The translations under genes were made by a program, and so were the position numbers. A stretch of DNA of 30,428 bases from JAAZHK01 sp964536075. GTDB lineage: Bacteria; Bacillota_I; Bacilli_A; RF39; UBA660. The notes beneath the pieces are model-generated. The model was not told where the DNA came from, made no database searches, and saw only the letters and a program-made list of their open reading frames with translations. Location: NCBI GenBank assembly GCA_964536075.1, contig CAZHWO010000010.1, forward strand, positions 1 to 30,428, given 5' to 3'. Positions 15,293 to 21,715 of the stretch are shown here, in pieces (within the stretch, counting starts at the first letter, position 1; each line of letters opens with the position of its first letter).

Positions 15293-15974
15293 AATAAAAG
15301 AAATGATGATTGATGATAGACCCAGAGAAAGACTAGTAAAATTCGGTGTTAATGCGCTATCCAATGAAGAACTATTAGCCATAATTTTAAAAACCGGCAC
15401 CAAAGAAAGAAGTGTTAAAGAACTCGCTTATGAAATTCTTAATAACTTAAATAGTATCAGTGATTTAGAAAATGTTACTATCAATAAATTAATCAAAATT
15501 AATGGTATTGGTACCGTTAAAGCTATTGAAATAATTGCGGCTATTGAATTAGGAAAACGGATTTTTATTAAGGATAATATCAAAGATAAAGCACCTTTAA
15601 AAAATCCTAAAGAAATATATCTAGCCAATCGAAACCTTTTTCATAATCAAAAGCAAGAATGTTTTTATTGCTTATATTTCGATTCAAAACAAAGATTAAT
15701 AGAAAGGAAATTGTTATTTATGGGAACTATTAATAAGAGTATTGTTCATCCCCGAGAAATATTTAAGGAAGCTTATCTACTAAGTGCATCAAGTATTGTC
15801 TGTATGCATAATCATCCATCCAATAATATTAAACCCAGTATTGAAGATATTGAATTAACCAAGGCCTTAATAGAAATTGGTCGTATTCAACAAATACCGG
15901 TTTTAGATCATATTATTGTAGGAGAAAATGAATATTATAGTTTCTACGAAAATAATGATGTTATTAATATATAA
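15282..15974 (+). CDS. radC: RadC family JAB/MPN-domain protein
   Basis: 230 residues. The N-terminal half has a helix-hairpin-helix (INGIGTVKAIEIIAAIELGK, about 75-95). The C-terminal half is the JAB1/MPN metalloprotease-like RadC domain with VHPREIF and the zinc signature HNHPSNNIKPSIED (about 175-188). The start is DRPRERLVKFGVNALSNEEL, as in all RadC proteins. Despite the name, a repair role is doubtful and the function is unsettled. It overlaps the SPOR gene by 11 bases and shares the A of its TAA stop with the mreC ATG. This position, radC before mreC, is the same as in Bacillus, but mreB is missing between them. Confidence 0.93.
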   Translation: MTIKIKEMMIDDRPRERLVKFGVNALSNEELLAIILKTGTKERSVKELAYEILNNLNSISDLENVTINKLIKINGIGTVKAIEIIAAIELGKRIFIKDNIKDKAPLKNPKEIYLANRNLFHNQKQECFYCLYFDSKQRLIERKLLFMGTINKSIVHPREIFKEAYLLSASSIVCMHNHPSNNIKPSIEDIELTKALIEIGRIQQIPVLDHIIVGENEYYSFYENNDVINI

Positions 15975-16729
15975 TGAAAAAAATATATAAAATATTTATT
16001 CCTTTTCTTCTTATAATATCCCTAACATATGCCTCGCTTAGTAATCGCAAGACTTTATTATTAGAAGGCTATTTAAGGGATTTTCTTACTATTATTCAAA
16101 AATATTTATATTATCCCGTTACTTACCAAAAGGATAATAATATTTATTATGATAAAGTATCAGAAAATTTAATTAACGAACTTAAGAAGGAAAACCAAGC
16201 TTTAGAGGAATTACTTAATATAAGTAGTAGTTTAACTGATTTTACCCATATAAATGCTACTATTGTTAGTAGGAATACCGCTAGTTATCTGAATAATTTA
16301 ATTATTGATAAAGGATCAAAATCTGGTATAAAGGATGATTTAGCTGTTATTTCCAGTAAAGGTCTTATTGGTAAAATCAGTCATACTAGCCCAAATAGTA
16401 GTGAAGTAAAGTTAATTATCAATAACGATGTTAACAATAAAATATCGGTAAGTATTAATGGTGTCAATGCTTTAATATCAGGATATGATGAGAAACAAGA
16501 ACTACTTTATATTACAGGAATAAATAATGATGCCAATATAAATCAGGATGATCAAGTGGTGACCAATGGTTTAGGAGGAATATATCCTGCTGGTCTTTAT
16601 GTTGGTCAAGTTGCAAGTATCACTAGTGATAAATATGGAGTTGGGAAAAAAATATATGTTAAGACTGCTGAGGACTTTAACAATATTAAATATATTGCCG
16701 TTTTAAAGAGGAATAGTTATGATAATTAG
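15974..16729 (+). CDS. mreC: Rod shape-determining protein MreC
   Basis: 251 residues. One N-terminal membrane segment (about 5-22) is followed by a coiled coil (SENLINELKKENQALEELLN, about 56-76) and then the two-barrel MreC periplasmic-type domain. The domain has the typical IIDKGSKSGIKDDLAVI and SSKGLIGKI segments and the conserved GIYPAGLYVGQV. MreC links the elongation machinery (PBP2, RodA, MreD) to the wall synthesis site. It overlaps radC by one base and mreD by 11, so it is translationally coupled. No mreB lies next to it; one would have to be elsewhere. Confidence 0.92.
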   Translation: MKKIYKIFIPFLLIISLTYASLSNRKTLLLEGYLRDFLTIIQKYLYYPVTYQKDNNIYYDKVSENLINELKKENQALEELLNISSSLTDFTHINATIVSRNTASYLNNLIIDKGSKSGIKDDLAVISSKGLIGKISHTSPNSSEVKLIINNDVNNKISVSINGVNALISGYDEKQELLYITGINNDANINQDDQVVTNGLGGIYPAGLYVGQVASITSDKYGVGKKIYVKTAEDFNNIKYIAVLKRNSYDN

Positions 16730-17183
16730 AGCTATAGTAATAATATCTCTCTTTCTTGATGGCTATCTTTCTTTTTTTCTTCCCATCAACGGCTTTTCGC
16801 TTTTTATGCCCCTTTGTACTCTAACATCTTTAATTATATGTTATCCCTTTATAGATAAAAAATATCTATTTGCTTTTATTATTGGCTGTATATACGATTT
16901 AATGTATACTAATATGCTTGTGTTAAGTGGTAGTATTTTCATTATTATTTATTTTTTACTTTCCAGAATCAATAATATTACTAAAATTAAAATGTTAGAT
17001 AATCTTATTAAGTTAATTTTGATGATTATAATTTATCGATTAATATTTTCACTTTTTACCTGCATTTTGTTTATTAAAGAAATTAATTTTTCAAATATCA
17101 TCATTAATATACTTTGCAGTATAATATTTAACGTTTTTTATAGTATTATTTTAAGTTGTTTTCTAAAAAATAAGTCGAAATAA
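16719..17183 (+). CDS. mreD: Rod shape-determining protein MreD
   Basis: 154 residues, almost wholly hydrophobic with five or six membrane segments. Its length and topology are those of MreD, and it has the family's acidic residue at the end of helix 1 (ISLFLDGYLSFFLP) and the GCIYDLMYTN segment. MreD partners MreC in the elongasome. The identification comes from the weakly conserved family pattern plus its place directly after mreC, with which it overlaps by 11 bases. AGAGGA inside mreC is its ribosome site. Confidence 0.87.
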   Translation: MIIRAIVIISLFLDGYLSFFLPINGFSLFMPLCTLTSLIICYPFIDKKYLFAFIIGCIYDLMYTNMLVLSGSIFIIIYFLLSRINNITKIKMLDNLIKLILMIIIYRLIFSLFTCILFIKEINFSNIIINILCSIIFNVFYSIILSCFLKNKSK

Positions 17184-17230
17184 TTAAAGTATATTTAGGT
17201 AAGTGATACATAATATTTACTGGTGATATT

Positions 17231-17827
17231 ATGGATGAATATAAGAGTTTTAAAAAATTAAATATGCTTCATATCAAAAAAGATGATAAACTAAAAAAAT
17301 ATATCATTAACACATTAAATAAAGTACTTATTACCATTATCTTCTTTTTACTAATCTTAATTGGCACTAAAATAAGTACCAAATTTAAGACATCTTTTTA
17401 TGAGAATACTTATGTAAAAAATTTTAAGTTTGCTACTATTAATAGTATTTATCAAAAATACTTAGGAGATATTTTACCATTTAAATTTAAGGAACCAACT
17501 GAAACGGTTTTCAATGAAAAACTTACATATAAGAAAGCTGAAAAATATTTAGATGGCTGCAGTCTAGAGGTGGACAAAAATTATTTAGTGCCCACTATTG
17601 AAAGTGGTATTGTTGTCTTTATAGGCGAAAAAGAAGGATACGGACAAACGGTAATTGTCCAACAAATAAATGGTATTGATACTTGGTATAGTAATATTAC
17701 GGCTGCTGATATTAGTATTTATGATTACGTTGAAAAAGGTAGTCTAATAGGCGAAACAGTAGATAAAAAATTATATTTAGTCTTCCAAAAAAGCGGGGAG
17801 TTCTTAGCTTATCAAAACTATATTTAA
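17231..17827 (+). CDS. SpoIVFA-like protein with degenerate LytM/M23 domain
   Basis: 198 residues. A basic cytoplasmic start is followed by one membrane segment (about 34-54) and an extracytoplasmic C-terminal LytM-like fold (ESGIVVFIGEKEGYGQTVIV, then WYSNI and VEKGSLIG). The zinc ligands are gone: the usual Y-G-H is YSN and the H-x-H is LYLVF. It is therefore not a peptidase. B. subtilis SpoIVFA has the same layout and degenerate domain; it holds SpoIVFB inactive in the outer forespore membrane until SpoIVB cuts it. The SpoIVFB-like gene follows immediately, overlapping its end if the upstream start discussed there is right. Identification is by domain layout and gene order. Confidence 0.75.
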   Translation: MDEYKSFKKLNMLHIKKDDKLKKYIINTLNKVLITIIFFLLILIGTKISTKFKTSFYENTYVKNFKFATINSIYQKYLGDILPFKFKEPTETVFNEKLTYKKAEKYLDGCSLEVDKNYLVPTIESGIVVFIGEKEGYGQTVIVQQINGIDTWYSNITAADISIYDYVEKGSLIGETVDKKLYLVFQKSGEFLAYQNYI

Positions 17828-18566
17828 GAAAATAAATATTCATCCTCTATATTACCTTCTAATTTTTATTTGTATCTTGACTGGTTTGTTTAAAGAAGCT
17901 TGTATTTTTACTATTATTATTGTTATTCATGAAATAGGTCATATTGCCATGGCCTTTTTATTAAAATGGCAAATAAACTCCATTAATTTATATCCCTATG
18001 GTGGTCTGACCAAATTTGATGAACCCCTAAATAAATCACTAGGAGAAGAACTTTTAATAACTATAATGGGTCCAATTACACAAATTATCTTTTTTGGATT
18101 AATAGAAATTGGTAAAATTGGTGATACTAATTTGATAAGGAGTTACCATTATGGTATTCTATTTTTTAATTTATTACCCATATATCCGTTAGATGGCGGC
18201 AAATTATCTAGTCTTTTACTACAGCTAATTTTCCCTTACAAAAAAAGTTTAAGGTATGTAGTCTACTTTTCTTATTTAAATATTATATTTCTGTTCCTAT
18301 ATTTAAGTAACAATTTTATTCTAAGTTTTTTCTTAATAACTGTTTTACTTATCTTTAAATTGATAGAAGAACATAAAAAAATAAATTATTATTTTAATAA
18401 GTTTATTTTAGAAAGATATTTACACCGGTATTCTTTTAAAAAGAAAGCCATTATAAGTAATCTTGATCAATTTTATCGTAATAAATCACATATTATTAAG
18501 AAAAAAGATAAATATCTTACCGAAAGGTCCGCACTAGCGGAGAAATTCAAGAAAAACCAATATTAA
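17811..18566 (+). CDS. SpoIVFB-like M50 intramembrane metalloprotease
   Basis: A site-2-protease family member. Zinc motif HEIGH (His at about 40 and 44) and the second ligand in NLLPIYPLDGGK (Asp at about 128) are both intact in membrane segments. A cytoplasmic C-terminal tail starting FILERYLHRY resembles the FLLERYYG region of SpoIVFB, which in Bacillus frees sigma-K from its pro-sequence. The usual predicted start would be TTG 17877, but the frame is open 66 bases further up. It encodes KKINIHPLYYLLIFICILTG, matching the KIHVHP start and first helix of Bacillus SpoIVFB. No ATG, GTG or TTG exists there. ATC 17811 lies ten bases after GGGGAG, so a rare start codon or a base error is likely. 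Confidence 0.82.
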   Translation: MKTIFKKINIHPLYYLLIFICILTGLFKEACIFTIIIVIHEIGHIAMAFLLKWQINSINLYPYGGLTKFDEPLNKSLGEELLITIMGPITQIIFFGLIEIGKIGDTNLIRSYHYGILFFNLLPIYPLDGGKLSSLLLQLIFPYKKSLRYVVYFSYLNIIFLFLYLSNNFILSFFLITVLLIFKLIEEHKKINYYFNKFILERYLHRYSFKKKAIISNLDQFYRNKSHIIKKKDKYLTERSALAEKFKKNQY

Positions 18567-18568
18567 TC

Positions 18569-18598
18569 TTGACAAATTTTTAGTTGTTATGCTACAAT
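18569..18598 (+). promoter_or_regulatory. tRNA operon promoter
   Basis: TTGACA (18569-18574), 18 bases, TACAAT (18593-18598) with TG one base upstream. It starts two bases after the SpoIVFB-like stop codon and drives the nine-tRNA cluster. Confidence 0.85.
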
Positions 18599-18615
18599 CA
18601 TATTGCTTACTTTTT

Positions 18616-18692
18616 GGGGCATTAGCTCAGCTGGCTAGAGCATCTGCCCTGCACGCAGAGGGTCAACGGTTCGAATCCGTTATGCTCCACCA
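18616..18692 (+). tRNA. tRNA-Ala (TGC)
   Basis: The acceptor stem GGGGCAT pairs with ATGCTCC. The anticodon loop is CCTGCAC in a CTG/CAG-closed stem, the T-loop is GGTTCGAATCC, and CCA is encoded. First gene of the cluster. Confidence 0.97.
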
Positions 18693-18728
18693 AAATGTAA
18701 TTAACTAATTTCTATTTAAGATTAACCC

Positions 18729-18804
18729 GCTGAAATAGCTCAGCCGGTAGAGCAATTGCTTCGTAAGCAATAGGTCGCAGGTTCGATTCCTGTTTTCAGC
18801 ACCA
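18729..18804 (+). tRNA. tRNA-Thr (CGT)
   Basis: The acceptor stem GCTGAAA pairs with TTTCAGC. The anticodon is CGT in the stem ATTGC/GCAAT, the T-loop is GGTTCGATTCC, and CCA is encoded. CGT reads only ACG, so another Thr tRNA must exist elsewhere. Confidence 0.96.
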
Positions 18805-18872
18805 GATAGAAATTATTTGTTTTTATAGATGAAAAGTGATATAATATACAGTAGTATTTTATATATAAGTAT

Positions 18873-18961
18873 GCCTGAATGGCGGAATAGGTAGACGCAC
18901 AGGACTTAAAATCCTGCGAGATTCAAACCTCGTGTCGGTTCAAGTCCGACTTTAGGCACCA
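18873..18961 (+). tRNA. tRNA-Leu (TAA)
   Basis: The acceptor stem GCCTGAA pairs with TTTAGGC (one G-T pair). The anticodon is TAA (AGGACTTAAAATCCT). A long variable arm (class II) is present and CCA is encoded. Confidence 0.97.
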
Positions 18962-18967
18962 TTATTT

Positions 18968-19060
18968 GGAGGAATACCCAAGTCTGGTTGAAGGGATCGG
19001 TCTTGAAAACCGAGAGGTCGTGCAAGCGGCGCAGGGGTTCGAATCCCTTTTCCTCCGCCA
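18968..19060 (+). tRNA. tRNA-Ser (TGA)
   Basis: The acceptor stem GGAGGAA pairs with TTCCTCC, with discriminator G. The anticodon is TGA (CGGTCTTGAAAACCG). A long variable arm is present and CCA is encoded. Confidence 0.97.
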
Positions 19061-19076
19061 ATAAAATTATCTATAT

Positions 19077-19153
19077 CGCGGGGTAGAGCAGCCTGGTAGC
19101 TCATTGGGCTCATAACCCAAAGGTCGTTGGTTCAAATCCATCCCCCGCAACCA
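19077..19153 (+). tRNA. Initiator tRNA-fMet (CAT)
   Basis: CGCGGGG at the 5' end against CCCCGCA leaves the unpaired C1-A72 that marks initiators. The anticodon stem has the three G-C pairs GGG/CCC around CTCATAA. CCA is encoded. Confidence 0.96.
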
Positions 19154-19158
19154 ATTTT

Positions 19159-19234
19159 GGTTCCGTAGTGCAGTGGTTAACACGTCTGCCTGTCACGCAG
19201 AAGATCGCGAGTTCAATCCTCGTCGGAACCGCCA
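19159..19234 (+). tRNA. tRNA-Asp (GTC)
   Basis: The acceptor stem GGTTCCG pairs with CGGAACC, with discriminator G. The anticodon is GTC in CTGCCTGTCACGCAG, and CCA is encoded. Confidence 0.97.
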
Positions 19235-19238
19235 AATT

Positions 19239-19314
19239 GGCTCTGTAGCTCAGTCGGTAGAGCAAGGGACTGAAAATCCCTGTGTCGTTGGTTCGATTCC
19301 AATCGGAGCCACCA
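19239..19314 (+). tRNA. tRNA-Phe (GAA)
   Basis: The acceptor stem GGCTCTG pairs with CGGAGCC (one G-T type pair). The anticodon is GAA in GGGACTGAAAATCCC, and CCA is encoded. Confidence 0.97.
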
Positions 19315-19340
19315 TTTAAAAAAATTATATAATAAGGTAT

Positions 19341-19417
19341 GCGCCCGTAGCTCAATTGGATAGAGCGTTTGACTACGGATCAAAAGGTTATGGGTTCAAC
19401 TCCTATCGGGTGCGCCA
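19341..19417 (+). tRNA. tRNA-Arg (ACG)
   Basis: The acceptor stem GCGCCCG pairs with CGGGTGC. The anticodon ACG sits in TTGACTACGGATCAA; its A34 would be edited to inosine to read CGU/CGC/CGA. CCA is encoded. A TATAAT at 19328-19333 just upstream could add transcription. Confidence 0.96.
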
Positions 19418-19421
19418 AATT

Positions 19422-19498
19422 CGGGAAGTGGCTCAACTTGGTAGAGCTCATGGTTTGGGACCATGTGGTTGCAGGTTCAAATCCTGTCTTCCCGACCA
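19422..19498 (+). tRNA. tRNA-Pro (TGG)
   Basis: The acceptor stem CGGGAAG pairs with CTTCCCG. The anticodon is TGG in CATGGTTTGGGACCATG, and CCA is encoded. Last gene of the cluster. Its final ten bases (TTCCCGACCA) recur at 19976-19985. Confidence 0.97.
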
Positions 19499-19535
19499 TT
19501 TAAAAGAGGTTCCCAAATTTTGGGATAATAATATA

Positions 19536-19570
19536 AAAACTGTGGAAATAAAATTCACAGTTTTATTTTT
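19536..19570 (+). terminator. Terminator after the tRNA operon
   Basis: A 9-bp stem, AAAACTGTG with CACAGTTTT, an 11-base loop, then A and six T. Confidence 0.85.
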
Positions 19571-19613
19571 TATTATAAATGATATATAATTATATTAGGA
19601 AGTGATTAATAAA

Positions 19614-19955
19614 ATGTCAGTAGAAGAAATAGGTTGCTGTGGAGCATATTGTGGAACCTGTATAGCATATAAAAATCCATGTCTTGGCTGTAAAGTTGGA
19701 TATGACAATGGAGAAAGAGATTTAAAAAAAGCAAAGTGTAAAATGAAAGTCTGTTGTGTAAGTAAAAAATACAATTCTTGTGCGGAATGTAATGAGTATG
19801 AAACATGTATCATTCTAAATGAATTTTATAATAAAAAGGGATATAAGTATTCTAAGTATAAACAAGCAACGCAGTTTATAAAGAAGAATGGTAATGATAA
19901 GTTTATTGAGAACGCAGAAAAATGGAAATGTGCATACGGAAAGTATGATAAATAA
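19614..19955 (+). CDS. DUF3795 family Cys-rich protein
   Basis: 113 residues with 14 Cys, beginning MSVEEIGCCGAYCGTC, the usual N-terminal pattern of DUF3795 proteins. Further pairs follow: PCLGC, AKCKMKVCC and SCAECNEYETC. The Cys arrangement suggests zinc or iron-sulfur binding; the function of the family is unknown. An in-frame GTG at 19602 exists, but AGGAAGTG lies at the proper distance for ATG 19614. It stands alone between the tRNA-Pro gene and a copy of that gene's 3' end, so it may have arrived by integration. Confidence 0.82.
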   Translation: MSVEEIGCCGAYCGTCIAYKNPCLGCKVGYDNGERDLKKAKCKMKVCCVSKKYNSCAECNEYETCIILNEFYNKKGYKYSKYKQATQFIKKNGNDKFIENAEKWKCAYGKYDK

Positions 19956-19995
19956 AAATTTGGAATTCATTTTGTTTCCCGACCAGTTAAAAAAT

Positions 19996-20019
19996 AAACC
20001 CTTGTAATACAAGGGTTTT
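19996..20019. terminator. Symmetric hairpin terminator
   Basis: AAACCCTTGT, loop AAT, ACAAGGGTTT and T: a 10-bp perfect stem that could act on both strands. It lies ten bases after the duplicated tRNA-Pro 3' end, so it could be the original terminator of the tRNA operon. Confidence 0.75.
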
Positions 20020-20023
20020 AAAT

Positions 20024-20055
20024 TTACATAAATGTAATTAGGTACATTTTATGTA
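20024..20055. promoter_or_regulatory. Two tandem dyads (TTACAT/ATGTAA and TACAT/ATGTA), possible operator
   Basis: TTACAT-AA-ATGTAA at 20024-20037 and TACAT-TTT-ATGTA at 20043-20055 are both perfect inverted repeats sharing the TACAT half-site. The centres are about 18-19 bp apart. They lie upstream of the small P-loop kinase gene, next to AT-rich promoter-like sequence (TATAAT near 20088). No known regulator consensus is recognised. Confidence 0.4.
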
Positions 20056-20111
20056 TATATTTTTTTATAAAATAATATATAATATAATTTAATTATCGAA
20101 GGTGATAGCAA

Positions 20112-20606
20112 GTGACAAAAATATATATTTTAGGATCAGTAGGTAGTGGTAAGACTACTTTAGCAAAAAGACTATCAAAGGAGTTAAATATCCCGTTTTT
20201 TGAACTTGATAATGTTGTGTGGGAATATCATCCTGAAGGCGATATAAAAAGAAGTCCCGAAGAGATTGAGCGATTATTCCTTGAAATATTAAATAATGAA
20301 AATTGGATAATTGAAAATGTTGGAGGAAGTTTTTTTGATAAAGGTTTTGAAGAGGCAGATACAATTATTTATTTAAATATGTCTAAATCTATTTTGTATC
20401 AAAGAGTATTACTTCGATGGATAAAACAAAATTTAGGCATTGAAAAAGCCCCTTATAAAACTGATATAAAAATGTTGAAGCAAATGTTTTCGTGGGTTGA
20501 TAAAGAACTAGGAAATAGTAAATTAAACAAATTATGTCCATACGATGAAAAATTAGAGATATTAAATAAAAACCAAGTAGAAAAATATAGATATAAAATT
20601 AAATAG
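20112..20606 (+). CDS. Topology-modulation (FlaR-like) small P-loop kinase
   Basis: A 164-residue P-loop NTPase of the adenylate/shikimate-kinase fold. Walker A is GSVGSGKTTLAKRLSKEL (8-25). The segment FFELDNVVWEYH matches the FlaR/DNA topology modulation group, as do the WIIENVGG (substrate-side strand) and ADTIIYLNMSK segments. Despite the group name, a direct effect on DNA supercoiling is not established; it is better read as a small-molecule kinase of unknown substrate. The start is GTG 20112 with AAGGTGAT upstream. It is a single-gene unit in the tRNA-adjacent patch, ended by a hairpin at 20668. Confidence 0.82.
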   Translation: MTKIYILGSVGSGKTTLAKRLSKELNIPFFELDNVVWEYHPEGDIKRSPEEIERLFLEILNNENWIIENVGGSFFDKGFEEADTIIYLNMSKSILYQRVLLRWIKQNLGIEKAPYKTDIKMLKQMFSWVDKELGNSKLNKLCPYDEKLEILNKNQVEKYRYKIK

Positions 20607-20667
20607 GCAAGTGAAGTATTTAGTAGAAGTTAAAAATGTAAGATTTTTAATTATTTGTGTAAAAGCG

Positions 20668-20691
20668 CTCTTATAAATGTAAGAGTTTTTT
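20668..20691 (+). terminator. Terminator after the small kinase gene
   Basis: CTCTTA, a six-base loop, TAAGAG and a T run. The stem is short but the T-tract is good. It also lies just past the end of the convergent endonuclease gene. Confidence 0.75.
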
Positions 20692-20741
20692 GTTGTCTAG
20701 AACCTCTGCTAAATTCCCAAAGATTTCAAATACAAGGTCAA

Positions 20742-21476
20742 TTACCATTTTTCAAATAACAACTCTAAAGCCTCTTTCTTTAATTGAAAGATTGTTCCAT
20801 GATCATGAATTTCGCCATTCCTATAGTTACCCTTGAAAACCCCAATTCTAAAACATATTCGTATTAATCCTTTATTCATTAATTCTAAAAATGTTTCAAA
20901 ATTTCCTAATTGATAAAAATCAATTTGATTATATTTAAAATATTCTGCATGGTTTATATACCTTCTATCAGCTATAATATAAGCAAGATATTTCATTTTT
21001 CTCAATAATTTTTCCTCAATCGTATCAAAACTCCAATATGATTCATTTTCAATTATATTATCTTGACTGTCAAAAACAACCAGATATATCTTTCGATTAA
21101 TATTATCAATTTTAAGCATGAATTTATAATTATCCCCAACCATAGTTTTTCTGTTGACACAAATTGCTCTATTTAAAGTTTTAATAGATTTATCATTACT
21201 ATCTGGATAAGCATATAAACTATGAATTCTCTTTATTTCAAATATCCAATTACTTTCTGGAGCATAACTAAATAAGGAAATATATTCCTTAATACAGGAA
21301 TGCTGACTTTTTATCTCAATTCGACCAAAATCAGGTATTTCAAAGTTATCTATTTCTTTTCCAATTAGCTGTTCAAAAGTTTTACCAACACCACCATAAC
21401 TATATCCAATAGATTTTACCCAGCCCATATTTTTAATTTCTTCAAATTTTTCTTTTAAGATATTTTTTTCTTCCAT
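20742..21476 (-). CDS. MvaI/BcnI-type restriction endonuclease
   Basis: A 244-residue PD-(D/E)xK nuclease. GGVGKTFEQLIG (28-39) and IPDFGRIEIKSQ give the conserved start and the catalytic Asp49, Glu54 and Lys56. HDHGTIFQL near the C-terminus (from about 224) is the other landmark of the MvaI/BcnI family, which recognises short CC(N)GG-like sites and cuts as a monomer by successive nicks. No DNA methyltransferase gene is next to it, so the protecting enzyme must be elsewhere, the nuclease may prefer modified or foreign DNA, or the system may be partial. It stands alone with a GGTGAT ribosome site, in the accessory patch after the tRNA cluster. Confidence 0.85.
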   Translation of the reverse strand: MEEKNILKEKFEEIKNMGWVKSIGYSYGGVGKTFEQLIGKEIDNFEIPDFGRIEIKSQHSCIKEYISLFSYAPESNWIFEIKRIHSLYAYPDSNDKSIKTLNRAICVNRKTMVGDNYKFMLKIDNINRKIYLVVFDSQDNIIENESYWSFDTIEEKLLRKMKYLAYIIADRRYINHAEYFKYNQIDFYQLGNFETFLELMNKGLIRICFRIGVFKGNYRNGEIHDHGTIFQLKKEALELLFEKW

Positions 21477-21640
21477 AATAAATCACCTTTACTATAATTA
21501 TTACGAAAAAAATAATTTTAACCTGAAAAAGTTTTATTAAATATAGAAAACTATAATAACAAAAAAATCGGCAATCCAAAGTTATCTAGTTTTTTTAACC
21601 ACCTAATATTCATAAAAACATAGTAACAACAAAAAAAATA

Positions 21641-21649
21641 TGTTACAAT
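21641..21649 (+). promoter_or_regulatory. Extended -10 promoter of the DedA gene
   Basis: ATATGTTACAAT: TG, one base, TACAAT (21644-21649). GTAAC/GTTAC half-sites surround it. Confidence 0.5.
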
Positions 21650-21656
21650 AATTATA

Positions 21657-21682
21657 TTAAGGTAAACATAAATAAACCTTAA
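21657..21682 (+). repeat. Inverted repeat in the dedA leader
   Basis: TTAAGGT and ACCTTAA separated by 12 bases, just after the expected transcription start. It could be an operator or a small hairpin. No T-tract follows, so it is not a terminator. Confidence 0.3.
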
Positions 21683-21715
21683 AGATAATCTAATATAAAA
21701 CTAGGAGCTGATTTA

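Larger units (their letters stand above)
19489..19985 (+). repeat. Direct repeat of tRNA-Pro 3' end flanking the DUF3795 gene (att-like)
   Basis: TTCCCGACCA at 19489-19498 (inside tRNA-Pro) and at 19976-19985. Both copies are followed by one differing base and then TTAAAA, so 16 of 17 bases match. The copies bracket one small gene and a terminator. A second terminator lies directly after the outer copy. This is the arrangement left by integration at a tRNA 3' end, though the repeat is short. Confidence 0.5.

Noticed and set aside
19110..19355. Minus-strand open frame with VAGDGFEPTTFGL
   Set aside because: It lies antisense across the fMet, Asp, Phe and Arg tRNA genes. Such GDGFEP-type frames are well-known artefacts of tRNA clusters.
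19356..19589. Plus-strand open frame with EVAQLGRAHGLGPCGC
   Set aside because: It is the translation of tRNA-Arg and tRNA-Pro in a chance open frame and has no ribosome site.
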